Source: a virus
IMG/VR virus record: IMGVR_UViG_3300025411_000012
Location: 33,359 to 97,358 of that record
Strand: one strand, 5' to 3'
DNA: 64,000 nucleotides
Shown piece by piece: positions 43,280-50,513 of this stretch. The position numbers and the translations under genes were made by a program. The notes beneath the pieces were generated by a model. The model ran no database searches. It saw only the letters and a list, made by a program, of their open reading frames with translations, and was not told the origin of the DNA. Position 1 is the first letter of the stretch. Each line of letters begins with the position of its first letter.

Positions 43280-44119
43280 TTAAAATGTTATTTGTTTTAG
43301 AATATCTTTTTGTACTTGATTGAGTGCAGGAATAATAATGTTTACTGATATTAACATGCGTCCTTTGAATCTATTATCATTTACCTTAGGCATACCGTAG
43401 CCAGCTGCCGATAACATCTGTCCATGCTGTGTTCCCGGGTTTACAGTTAGTTCTAAAGTACGTTTATCAATAGTTTCTACTAGGTATTTTTTACCTAACA
43501 TAGCATCGATGCAGTTAACATCAAGTTGGGTTACTAAATCATCGCCTTGTCTAATAAACTTAGAATGTGGTTGAACAGCAACAGTAAGATGTATATCACC
43601 CCTAGGAACACCTTGTATGCGATCATCGCCCATTCCGGATAATCGTAATGTCATACCATCGTTAATACCTGCTGGGATTTTAACTTCTAATACCTGATCA
43701 CGACCGCTAGGCAATGTTAGGTTAGCAATCATATCTTTGCCACTAAATGCTTCTTCTAATGTAATAGTAGTTTGTATGTTTAGTGTTTGATTGCGTGGTT
43801 GCTGTGGCCTTCCTTGTCCAAAACCAAATCCAAACGGGCTACCGCCGCCACCAAACATACTATTGATAATGTCTTCAAACCCCGGAGGAACTCCGCCGCC
43901 AAAATGGCCACCTCCCCCAAACTGGGGTCTAGGGTTATCGTATTCTGCCCTGGATTCGGGATTACTTAAAATACGATATGCTTCTTCAACTTCTTGGAAC
44001 TTACGAGTATCGCCACCTTTATCAGGGTGCCAGGCACTTGCTTGTTTCCTATAGGCCTTTTTGATTTCTTCAGGTGTGGCCGATTTAGAAACACCTAATA
44101 TTTCATAATAATTATTCAT
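43280..44119 (-). CDS. dnaJ: J-domain protein (DnaJ/CbpA type, no zinc finger)
   Basis: 279 residues from the ATG at 44119. J-domain residues 1-65 with HPD (31-33), Gly/Phe-rich linker (GGGGHFGGGVPPGF), then a CTD without Cys-rich zinc repeats, as in CbpA/DnaJB-type proteins. It should stimulate host DnaK. The start overlaps the stop of a tiny upstream ORF (ATGA), so translation is probably coupled. Confidence 0.95.
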   Translation of the reverse strand: MNNYYEILGVSKSATPEEIKKAYRKQASAWHPDKGGDTRKFQEVEEAYRILSNPESRAEYDNPRPQFGGGGHFGGGVPPGFEDIINSMFGGGGSPFGFGFGQGRPQQPRNQTLNIQTTITLEEAFSGKDMIANLTLPSGRDQVLEVKIPAGINDGMTLRLSGMGDDRIQGVPRGDIHLTVAVQPHSKFIRQGDDLVTQLDVNCIDAMLGKKYLVETIDKRTLELTVNPGTQHGQMLSAAGYGMPKVNDNRFKGRMLISVNIIIPALNQVQKDILKQITF

Positions 44120-44211
44120 TTTTGTTTTTGCAATTGCCTCCGTGCCATCTTTGATAATTGCCAAGGACCTGCGTTTTTATCTACGCCTAATGTTTGATAA
44201 TGATCTGCCAT
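44116..44211 (-). CDS. 31-codon ORF resembling a J-domain start, before dnaJ
   Basis: ATG at 44211, TGA at 44116 overlapping the dnaJ start. The product begins MADHYQTLGVDKNAG, the typical opening of a J-domain, then becomes a basic tail and stops. Either a remnant of a duplicated dnaJ or a leader that couples translation. It begins a few bases after the terminator/promoter element. Confidence 0.5.
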   Translation of the reverse strand: MADHYQTLGVDKNAGPWQLSKMARRQLQKQK

Positions 44212-44216
44212 AATAG

Positions 44217-44247
44217 AAAAAAGGTATAGTAAATTATACTATACCTT
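44217..44247 (-). terminator. Intrinsic terminator overlapping a promoter
   Basis: On the - strand an 11-bp perfect stem (GGTATAGTA and flanks, 44221-44231 with 44237-44247) is followed by six T residues. It ends the lysis-region transcript after the secreted protein at 44268-44471. The hairpin also contains the -10 box of the promoter at 44233-44261. Confidence 0.75.
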
Positions 44248-44261
44248 TAGAGTTAAGTCAA
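44233..44261 (-). promoter_or_regulatory. Sigma70-type promoter for dnaJ-def-clpA
   Basis: On the - strand, -35 TTGACT (44256-44261) and perfect -10 TATAAT (44233-44238), 17 bases apart. The -10 box lies in the terminator hairpin. Confidence 0.75.
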
Positions 44262-44267
44262 CTAAAA

Positions 44268-44471
44268 TTATTTCTTATCTGGTACTACTTCTGCACCTTC
44301 TAATTTCTTATGAACTTTGATTTTTTTACAATCTTGAACAGCCTTGCCATCTTTCATAACTGGCTTACCTGCTTTGTCTAGTTTGTCATGACAAACTTCT
44401 TTTACTTCTGCTTCGGCAAATGCCATGCCAACGAATGCTGTTGCTAATAATGCGATTAATAGTTTTTTCAT
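44268..44471 (-). CDS. Small secreted Lys-rich protein
   Basis: 67 residues from the ATG at 44471. MKKLLIALLATAFVGMAFA is a clear Sec signal peptide with a likely cut before EAE. The mature part is Lys-rich with two Cys (EVCHDKLDKAGK; QDCKKIKVHKKLEG). I recall similar small proteins from freshwater Betaproteobacteria, so it could be host-derived, but this is memory and not a search. It is the last gene of the lysis region, before a terminator. Confidence 0.65.
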   Translation of the reverse strand: MKKLLIALLATAFVGMAFAEAEVKEVCHDKLDKAGKPVMKDGKAVQDCKKIKVHKKLEGAEVVPDKK

Positions 44472-44482
44472 TTTTATTTCCT

Positions 44483-45115
44483 TTAAATGACTGGATCTAC
44501 TTGTGGTGCAGGAGCCGGTTTGCCCCCAAACCCTGTTACTACTTCTGCTGTTGTTGCAACTGGAGTTGTTCCCCAACTTGGGGTTGTCTCGACTGATGCT
44601 GTTGAAGGTGTGCTTCCAAACCCGCCTGGAGTAGGTACTGCGGCGGCTGCGCCGAATCCTCCTGGCGTAGGTGTGCCAAATGCTGGTGCGCCAAACGCTG
44701 GTGGGGTGACTGTTGAGCCGACATTTCCAAATCCTCCTAATGGTTGTGAACCAAACGAGTTAGTAACTGCTGGCGCACTTGGTGGTGGGCTTACTGGCGC
44801 TGTTGGACGATCCCAACCTTTGTTTGCCGCATCCAATGCTGCTTTTTGAGCATCTTTGTCTCCATTTGACAACATAATACCTGACAATGTGCCTGTTAAG
44901 AATGTAGCAATAGGAATAATCAGTTCAAAGAACTTTTGGTCAATTGGACTAATAGCATTAAGTGGTTGTGTTACAAATATCAAAGAATATAACACAACGA
45001 ACACAATACCAGTTAATGTCAATGCTAGGCAAATACCGATAAAGAATTTCAAACGAGCCATCAACTGCTCTTCGGTATATAAAATAGGTTGATGTTGTTG
45101 GTTATTATTTTCCAC
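44483..45115 (-). CDS. Membrane protein next to the endolysin, holin candidate
   Basis: 210 residues from a GTG at 45115, chosen because AAGGAG lies six bases upstream (45122-45127) and the overlap with the previous gene is then 11 bases. An ATG at 45205 would overlap by 101 bases. Two transmembrane segments (FFIGICLALTLTGIVFVVL; ELIIPIATFLTGTLSGIML) are followed by a Pro/Gly/Ala/Thr-rich tail. The pattern and position fit a holin or a membrane accessory protein. Confidence 0.6.
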   Translation of the reverse strand: MENNNQQHQPILYTEEQLMARLKFFIGICLALTLTGIVFVVLYSLIFVTQPLNAISPIDQKFFELIIPIATFLTGTLSGIMLSNGDKDAQKAALDAANKGWDRPTAPVSPPPSAPAVTNSFGSQPLGGFGNVGSTVTPPAFGAPAFGTPTPGGFGAAAAVPTPGGFGSTPSTASVETTPSWGTTPVATTAEVVTGFGGKPAPAPQVDPVI

Positions 45116-45419
45116 AATTCGCTCCTTGGGCTGTTGCTGGGGTTGAACAACACGGCGTCGGCGCGACGGAAGCCAACGGTTTAATATCTGCTTTAGTTGG
45201 GTCATCTTTTGGTGGTCCTAATCTCGGGTCTCTTTGACCTTTAAAAATATGTTCGGGGCAGGTTCTTGTAACATCACAAGTAGGAAACTTGCATAGTTCC
45301 TTGTCCCAGTTTAGTGGATCTTGGCAAGGATAGCGGAATCTATCCCCGCTACACATAGCCATGAGTACTGGTATTGCGATTACTACCGCCGCCCATCTCA
45401 TTAATTTATGATCATTCAT
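45105..45419 (-). CDS. Small membrane-anchored Cys-rich protein of the lysis region
   Basis: 104 residues from the ATG at 45419 (MNDHKLMRWAAVVIAIPVLM), overlapping the endolysin end by 26 bases. N-terminal hydrophobic segment, then a Cys-rich periplasmic part (RYPCQDPLNWDKELCKFPTC; TRTCPEH) and a Pro-rich tail. Similar proteins occur in other T4-like aquatic phages. Function unknown. Confidence 0.65.
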   Translation of the reverse strand: MNDHKLMRWAAVVIAIPVLMAMCSGDRFRYPCQDPLNWDKELCKFPTCDVTRTCPEHIFKGQRDPRLGPPKDDPTKADIKPLASVAPTPCCSTPATAQGANCGK

Positions 45420-45444
45420 CATTGTGTTTTGCTCCTTTTGGCAT

Positions 45445-46065
45445 TTAAACGCCAAATATTTGTAGTGCATGTTGATAATTTTTGATACGATCATCGAGAC
45501 CTAATGTACCGCCATTGATACGTTTGGTCATTGTGGTAATATCGCCATTATCAGCATATTGATTTAGGTTGTTGGCTTCCCAGAACCAGCAAGCACTTTG
45601 TACACAACCTTCGAATGTTTTTAAATATTCGCTAGCATCGTCGATGCTGATTTGTAAACTGTCAGCAAATGCTTGATAGTTACTGCGACCAGTTAACTGA
45701 ATAAGTCCACGACCGCAGAACTTCCAACCATCACCTGATTCTTCTGGACCATTGCCCATACGACCGGCATATGCTCTGTTGGCAATCTTTTCTTGATTGT
45801 GAGCATATTGAGCGGCATTGCCAGCATTAAAATAACGAGGCCAAACACGTACTAGACTTTCTGCTTTATAGTTTAAATTTTCTTTAATAAAGTTAAAATT
45901 CCCACTTTCGTGAGCACATTGTGCTAGGAAAGCTGCTACTCGTTTTGGAGTATTGATTTCATAATCGGGTAATGCTTGTGATAAAGCATCAAACCAATGA
46001 TCTAAATAGGGATTTTTTCCTATAATCTGTGATAGTTGTTCTTTTGTTAGTGCGAAATCTGCCAT
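45445..46065 (-). CDS. GH19-type endolysin
   Basis: 206 residues. Chitinase-like lysozyme: catalytic E53 (QCAHESGNF), the conserved GDGWKFCGRGLIQLTGRSNY region (111-130), and a WFWEANNLN segment. No signal peptide, so it needs a holin for export. Neighbouring genes supply membrane and spanin-like functions. Confidence 0.93.
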   Translation of the reverse strand: MADFALTKEQLSQIIGKNPYLDHWFDALSQALPDYEINTPKRVAAFLAQCAHESGNFNFIKENLNYKAESLVRVWPRYFNAGNAAQYAHNQEKIANRAYAGRMGNGPEESGDGWKFCGRGLIQLTGRSNYQAFADSLQISIDDASEYLKTFEGCVQSACWFWEANNLNQYADNGDITTMTKRINGGTLGLDDRIKNYQHALQIFGV

Positions 46066-46069
46066 AATA

Positions 46070-46330
46070 TTATCCTGCTAAACTTGCTAATGTAATCAAT
46101 CCATTTATAGCAGTATTTAACATTTCTAGGTTAGCTAAATCATTCATGGATTGTTGAATTCTTGCTGTATTGTTTAAATCTGCTATGGCCTGCATGTATT
46201 CTTCTTTGGTTAGTTGCCCTGCCTTAAACATTTCTGTATATTGATTAGCGGTATTAGCCGCTTGTTGGATCACTGGATCAGGACTTGTAAAGGCTTGTCC
46301 TAGTTGGCCTTGGAATGTTTCTACGCTCAT
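46070..46330 (-). CDS. Unknown helical protein of the lysis region
   Basis: 86 residues, Gln/Ala-rich and helical, with a weakly hydrophobic C-terminus (MLNTAINGLITLASLAG). Lies between the endolysin and a lipoprotein gene, overlapping the latter by four bases. It could be a lysis regulator or a holin-like peptide; not decided by sequence. Confidence 0.55.
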   Translation of the reverse strand: MSVETFQGQLGQAFTSPDPVIQQAANTANQYTEMFKAGQLTKEEYMQAIADLNNTARIQQSMNDLANLEMLNTAINGLITLASLAG

Positions 46331-46728
46331 CTTGGTCTCCTTGCAATGGTTTCTTGCATTTTGTCAGCGTTGGTTTCTACGCTAGTAAACTTAATCTTAC
46401 AAAACCCCGGACTTACCTTATCAAACTTAGCATATTGATCTGCTAGACCCTGTGCTATAGTATGTAGATCTCGACTGGCACTAATAACATTGTCATTACG
46501 TGGTACATGTTCGCTGTATAGCACAAATAGTTGTGTATCGTTTGCTACTTTAACGGCATTGACCTTGCTTAGAACAGGATCATCGCATTGTGCTTTGGCC
46601 AACTGTGCTTCTGCTCTAATGTCAGTTATTAACTTATATTCGTTAGGATCGTAGTGTGTCATCAGATACGCATCTAATAATGTACATCCTGATAATAATA
46701 GCAATGGTAACAATAAAAGTTTTTTCAT
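46327..46728 (-). CDS. Lipoprotein of the lysis region
   Basis: 133 residues. Signal peptide with lipobox LLLSGC, then TLLDAYLMTH and a soluble periplasmic domain with two further Cys. Part of a chain of overlapping genes (ATGA junctions) with another lipoprotein and a coiled-coil membrane protein. Possibly an outer-membrane lysis component. Confidence 0.65.
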   Translation of the reverse strand: MKKLLLLPLLLLSGCTLLDAYLMTHYDPNEYKLITDIRAEAQLAKAQCDDPVLSKVNAVKVANDTQLFVLYSEHVPRNDNVISASRDLHTIAQGLADQYAKFDKVSPGFCKIKFTSVETNADKMQETIARRPR

Positions 46729-47000
46729 TTTATACTATCAAATATTTTCTTTTGGCTGTTATACCATTCAATCCAGTTATCTACTTTGACTTTACATTCA
46801 TAGTATTGTGAGTAGTTAGCAGTAACGCCTGCTATTACTTGACTTAACTGTGTAGTTTTTTCAACATCTAATTTTGCTAGATCTGGACAAGTTGTGATCA
46901 AATCTTGTGGAACATCTGGAAATTTAGCAACTATAGGTACACCTTGACTAGCACAACCAGCAAGTGAACAAATTGCACATATTAAAAGGAGTCGTTTCAT
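46725..47000 (-). CDS. Lipoprotein, o-spanin candidate
   Basis: 91 residues with lipobox SLAGC at residue ~15, then a Pro/Lys-rich stretch and a helix (QLSQVIAGVTANYSQYYECK). Its start overlaps the end of the coiled-coil membrane protein gene by four bases. Gene order and features fit a Rz1-like outer-membrane subunit. Confidence 0.6.
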   Translation of the reverse strand: MKRLLLICAICSLAGCASQGVPIVAKFPDVPQDLITTCPDLAKLDVEKTTQLSQVIAGVTANYSQYYECKVKVDNWIEWYNSQKKIFDSIK

Positions 47001-47458
47001 TTTGTACCCCCTGTTTGATTAAACGGATTTGTAGCCGCATTGTTTAAGATTTTAACTACAACAGGATCCAATTTACATTCTGCATTGATTATTTTTTCAT
47101 TAACCTGTATTTCTTTTTGTATTTGAACTTGAACATCATGAACAATTTGTTTTTGTTTAACAATCTTAGTTTCGATCACGGTGTTAACTTCTTTTGATTG
47201 TTCTGCTGCTAGTCTAACTTTTTCTTCGGCTTCTTTAACTTTGGCACGCCATGACATTTCGTTAGCATAACTACCTTCGCCGTAAACACCTGCAACAATT
47301 AATAAAGTTGCTAATATACGAATTGGTTCTTTATATACATTAAACGCTGGAAAAAAGCCGAGTAATAGCCCTATTACATATAAGACTAGCCCTACTCCTA
47401 AAACACTCAAAATCGCAAACTGTAATACACTATCTGGAATAAAAGATAGCATCCACAT
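46997..47458 (-). CDS. Coiled-coil inner-membrane protein, i-spanin candidate
   Basis: 153 residues from the ATG at 47458 (MWMLSFIPDSV). Two N-terminal hydrophobic segments (LQFAILSVLGVGLVLYVIGLLLGFF; RILATLLIVAGVYGEG), then a long periplasmic coiled coil (KVKEAEEKVRLAAEQSK through QIQKEIQVNEK). With the following lipoprotein it resembles an Rz/Rz1 spanin pair that fuses the membranes at lysis. The two membrane segments are unusual for Rz, which has one. Confidence 0.6.
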   Translation of the reverse strand: MWMLSFIPDSVLQFAILSVLGVGLVLYVIGLLLGFFPAFNVYKEPIRILATLLIVAGVYGEGSYANEMSWRAKVKEAEEKVRLAAEQSKEVNTVIETKIVKQKQIVHDVQVQIQKEIQVNEKIINAECKLDPVVVKILNNAATNPFNQTGGTK

Positions 47459-47459
47459 C

Positions 47460-48227
47460 TTACCACCTATTTTTTTGGAGTACAACCGCACGGGTACCGT
47501 TTCTAATCAGAAACTTGTCTCCAACCTTGTTTATATCGTAGTTACCTAAATATTTGTTTAAGAATGTTACCTGACTATTGCTACTTTCGTCTAATGACAA
47601 TGCACCGGGCAACGTTTCTTTAACATCTTCATAATCACCGATAGCAATAAATGTAGCATCTATATTGCCACTATATGGTTTGCTAAATGTAATAGTATTA
47701 TCTGATTCTAAAGTAACTTCTACAGTGCCTTGATCAAAAAACTCTTGTACATCTGTAGTTTTAATTTCTGTAATCTTGTTATCATAATCTGCAGGAGTCA
47801 TTGGAATATGTTCCATAACAGATTGTTCATTGAACTCTACACTACTTGGTGCTTTTTGATATCTAAATCTCCAGGTCTTATTGCCTGTTAGTTTGCTTAC
47901 ACCGTCTAATAAATGTTTTAGATTTTCTGGAAGTTGAGGATTGCGCTCTAACTCAACAAAAACTTGATATTGACCGTCATGTTCTTCACCTGTGCTCATG
48001 TCGGCATCTAAGATATAGGTGTAACCACGTTCGATAAACTCAACTAGATCTGTTGCAGGATGTTTTTCTTTAACACGAAATCCTAATACAACAATATCAG
48101 CATCGTTGCCCATTTTACTTTTATATTGGTCAACGGTAAAAACTTCACTAACTAGATCTTTAAGATCGTTAGAGCGAAGACTTTCGTTTAGATTACGCGG
48201 TTGGTGCTGTTTCATCTGCTGTGTCAT
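47460..48227 (-). CDS. Conserved T4-like phage protein of unknown function
   Basis: 255 residues. Two similar-looking alpha/beta halves (DADIVVLGFRVKEKHPATDLVEFIERG and the C-terminal FLNKYLGNYDINKVGDKFLIR). I recall relatives in T4-like aquatic phages, without a role. A later in-frame Met at 48215 is an alternative start. Overlaps the next gene by 35 bases. Confidence 0.7.
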   Translation of the reverse strand: MTQQMKQHQPRNLNESLRSNDLKDLVSEVFTVDQYKSKMGNDADIVVLGFRVKEKHPATDLVEFIERGYTYILDADMSTGEEHDGQYQVFVELERNPQLPENLKHLLDGVSKLTGNKTWRFRYQKAPSSVEFNEQSVMEHIPMTPADYDNKITEIKTTDVQEFFDQGTVEVTLESDNTITFSKPYSGNIDATFIAIGDYEDVKETLPGALSLDESSNSQVTFLNKYLGNYDINKVGDKFLIRNGTRAVVLQKNRW

Positions 48228-48732
48228 TGCCTGGTTCCTCTAAACCTAACTCGCCTGTACTGGCAGTACCGTCATTTTTATATTTCATTAATTCAGCCAT
48301 TTGAACATGATCTTTATTTTGTTGCCCAACATAAACATCTTGCATTAATTTCTTAGGCATAGTGATTTCTACAACCCAAACTGGGTGTGCATCAATCTTA
48401 CCTTTCTTTGTGCCTGGTCTAAAATCGTCTGGATGTTTAATCTTACGTGGAACCATAACATGTTCACGTTTGTAAACAACTTGGCAACCATAATCGTATA
48501 ATCGTTTAGCACCTTCAGGATCTGGCATTTCTTTTTCGTGCCACATAAATGCACATTTGACAGCATATCGTCCGACATCTGGTCCTTCGACTAACTCGCC
48601 TTCTTCCCAGTTCTTGAAAACATAGATATCCAACTCGTCAAGAACACGCTCAAAGTCTTTAATAACTTTAAAAGCATTATCGTTCTCTGCTAGTTTTTGG
48701 ACGTTTTTGATTACTTCTACAATATCGTGCAT
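48193..48732 (-). CDS. Conserved T4-like phage protein, possibly virion
   Basis: 179 residues from the ATG at 48732 (MHDIVEVIKNVQKL). Contains KNWEEGELVEGPDVGRYAVKC and HPVWVVEITMPKK; acidic Glu/Thr/Ala-rich tail. A late-type box CATAAATA lies 20 bases upstream, so it is probably a late gene. First gene of a long - strand run, divergent from phoH. Confidence 0.7.
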   Translation of the reverse strand: MHDIVEVIKNVQKLAENDNAFKVIKDFERVLDELDIYVFKNWEEGELVEGPDVGRYAVKCAFMWHEKEMPDPEGAKRLYDYGCQVVYKREHVMVPRKIKHPDDFRPGTKKGKIDAHPVWVVEITMPKKLMQDVYVGQQNKDHVQMAELMKYKNDGTASTGELGLEEPGNDTADETAPTA

Positions 48733-48752
48733 GGTGGTTCTCTTTGCTTTAG

Positions 48753-48760
48753 TATTTATG
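48753..48760 (-). promoter_or_regulatory. Late-promoter-like box CATAAATA
   Basis: One mismatch from the T4 late consensus, 20 bases before the ATG at 48732, in a 134-base divergent intergenic region where a regulatory site is expected. Confidence 0.55.
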
Positions 48761-48816
48761 TTTAGCAAGATTTAAACAAGATTAAACTTTTACCCATTTT
48801 GAGCTGATTTTTTCGA

Positions 48817-48822
48817 TATAAT
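48817..48822 (+). promoter_or_regulatory. Possible -10 box for phoH
   Basis: A perfect TATAAT on the + strand, 44 bases before the phoH start. No good -35 box at 16-18 bases, so it may need an activator or be chance in AT-rich DNA. Confidence 0.35.
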
Positions 48823-48866
48823 GTAAATATCTATGCAGGTCGATCTTCAATTTACGGAGGCATAAT

Positions 48867-49625
48867 TTGTCCAGAGCAAGAAGACGTAACGAGAAAGAGC
48901 AGGTTCAGCGTGATCCACGCTTCCAACCTGACACAAATAACTTGATTCAAATCAAGCCTTATTTGAAAAGAAATAAGCAGGTAACGATTGTTCCACGCAA
49001 CCTAGCACAAGAACAATATCTAGAACTGCTGAAAAATCCCAAGAAATTCATTGTATTTGCCATCGGGCCAGCAGGCACGGGTAAAACAATGTTGGGTGTA
49101 CAGATGGCTATTAAACAGTTAAAGGAGGGGATGATTAGTAAAATCATTATAACCAGGCCAGCTGTAAGTGTAGATGAGGAGCATGGTTTCCTACCGGGAA
49201 CCTTAAATCAAAAGATGGAGCCTTGGACTCGTCCCATTATGGATGTGTTTGAGGATTATTACCATCCAAAAGAAATAGCAGAAATGCTAGAAGATGGCGT
49301 TATTGAAATAAGTCCCTTAGCCTACATGCGAGGTAGAACTTTTAAAAATGCGCTTGTTATCGCAGACGAAATGCAAAACGCCACACCTAGTCAAATGAAA
49401 ATGTTACTTACACGCATCGGCGACAATAGCCGTATGGTAGTAACTGGAGACTTAAACCAGGCTGACCGCCCAAGAGAAAACGGATTGCTAGAATTTTGTA
49501 ATTTATACGGCCAAGGAGGTGAGTATCGTATGATTGCTATGGCAAGGTTTGAACAACAACACGTTGAGCGTCACCCTGTAGTCAGAGAAATTTTAAAACT
49601 ATATAAGGATACAGATATCGACTAA
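48867..49625 (+). CDS. phoH: PhoH-like ATPase
   Basis: 252 residues. Starts at a TTG with a strong GGAGG ribosome-binding site (48856-48860) six bases upstream. P-loop GPAGTGKT (67-74), TRPAVSVDEEHGFLPG (97-111), and Walker B VIADEMQN (164-171), the pattern of the PhoH NTPase domain. PhoH genes are widespread in marine and freshwater phages. Its exact role in infection is unsettled. Confidence 0.95.
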   Translation: MSRARRRNEKEQVQRDPRFQPDTNNLIQIKPYLKRNKQVTIVPRNLAQEQYLELLKNPKKFIVFAIGPAGTGKTMLGVQMAIKQLKEGMISKIIITRPAVSVDEEHGFLPGTLNQKMEPWTRPIMDVFEDYYHPKEIAEMLEDGVIEISPLAYMRGRTFKNALVIADEMQNATPSQMKMLLTRIGDNSRMVVTGDLNQADRPRENGLLEFCNLYGQGGEYRMIAMARFEQQHVERHPVVREILKLYKDTDID

Positions 49626-49651
49626 CACACTCTCTTAACCCCACAAGAGCG

Positions 49652-49685
49652 CCGCACAGTTTTCGACCTGCAATCGACTGTGCGG
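49652..49685. terminator. Stem-loop after phoH
   Basis: A perfect 9-bp stem (CCGCACAGT/ACTGTGCGG) with a 16-nt loop, 26 bases after the phoH stop and just before the next gene. There is no clear T-tract, so it may act as an RNA-stability or regulatory structure and not a classical terminator. Confidence 0.45.
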
Positions 49686-49697
49686 TTAAATATTTGT

Positions 49698-50513
49698 ATG
49701 TTTAAAGACCCTGAAAATTTTTATATAATAGACTACACCGAAGGATCCTGTGGACATTTTATGTCTACCTTATTGATAAATCTTTTAGCAAATGAAAAAG
49801 ATGCAATACCTTGGAATCATTACAGGGGGGCAGTAGCTTCGGGACACTGGACAGGATATGCCAAAGAACATTTGTCTTTGCCACCTGAAAAGGCTAGAGT
49901 GTGGGATGTTAAACTAAAACAGGAAAGTCCATTTGATTCTGTAGTAGTATGGGGTGTTCCCGAAACAGAACAATATTACAGCATACATTATATGGATCCA
50001 AATGAATATTTTACTACTTTTAAAATTCCTAAGAACTTTAAATATCTTGCCATAACATATGAAAAATCTGATTTGCTATTAATCAAAACTTTATTTTATT
50101 ATAAAAATCTTTGGCAGTTTAATAGATGGTATCAAGAAGATAAAGAGCGTTACTCAAAACAAGTTCGAGATTTATTTGATGATTTTGATTTTGCTAACAA
50201 TGGTTACACTAAACCCTATTCAGAAATTTCTTTATTTTTAAAAGAATTTGTAGAAATAAGATCAAATAATTTTATGGATTTAGAAGTCAATAGCTTTTCA
50301 AACTGCATATCCAAACTTAAGCCAGAATATAAACAATACATCCATACAATAAATTTTCATGACGTTTGGTACAATCCTGATGCAGCTCTACAACGATTAA
50401 GCGAAATAACAGGAAGACCTGTTACTCCGTATGTTAGACATTTATATCAACTTTATATTAAAGAAAATACACAGCACTTTGACCAGTACGGTATTAAAGT
50501 CTACCCAACTTAA
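49698..50513 (+). CDS. Unknown protein with a P-loop-like N-terminus
   Basis: 271 residues from the ATG at 49698; a GTG at 49680 lies in the stem-loop and is less likely. YTEGSCGHFMSTLLINLL near the N-terminus resembles the GGDGHSFLGG start of the protein at 30428-31171, so the two may be distant paralogues. C-terminus contains WYNPDAALQRLSEITGRPVT, as in sulfotransferase-like or kinase-like folds. Converges on gene 44 with a 20-base overlap of coding ends. Confidence 0.6.
   Translation: MFKDPENFYIIDYTEGSCGHFMSTLLINLLANEKDAIPWNHYRGAVASGHWTGYAKEHLSLPPEKARVWDVKLKQESPFDSVVVWGVPETEQYYSIHYMDPNEYFTTFKIPKNFKYLAITYEKSDLLLIKTLFYYKNLWQFNRWYQEDKERYSKQVRDLFDDFDFANNGYTKPYSEISLFLKEFVEIRSNNFMDLEVNSFSNCISKLKPEYKQYIHTINFHDVWYNPDAALQRLSEITGRPVTPYVRHLYQLYIKENTQHFDQYGIKVYPT

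Noticed and set aside
44487-44849. A Pro/Gly/Val-rich + strand frame of 120 residues
   Set aside because: Shadow of the Pro/Gly-rich tail of the holin-candidate gene on the - strand.
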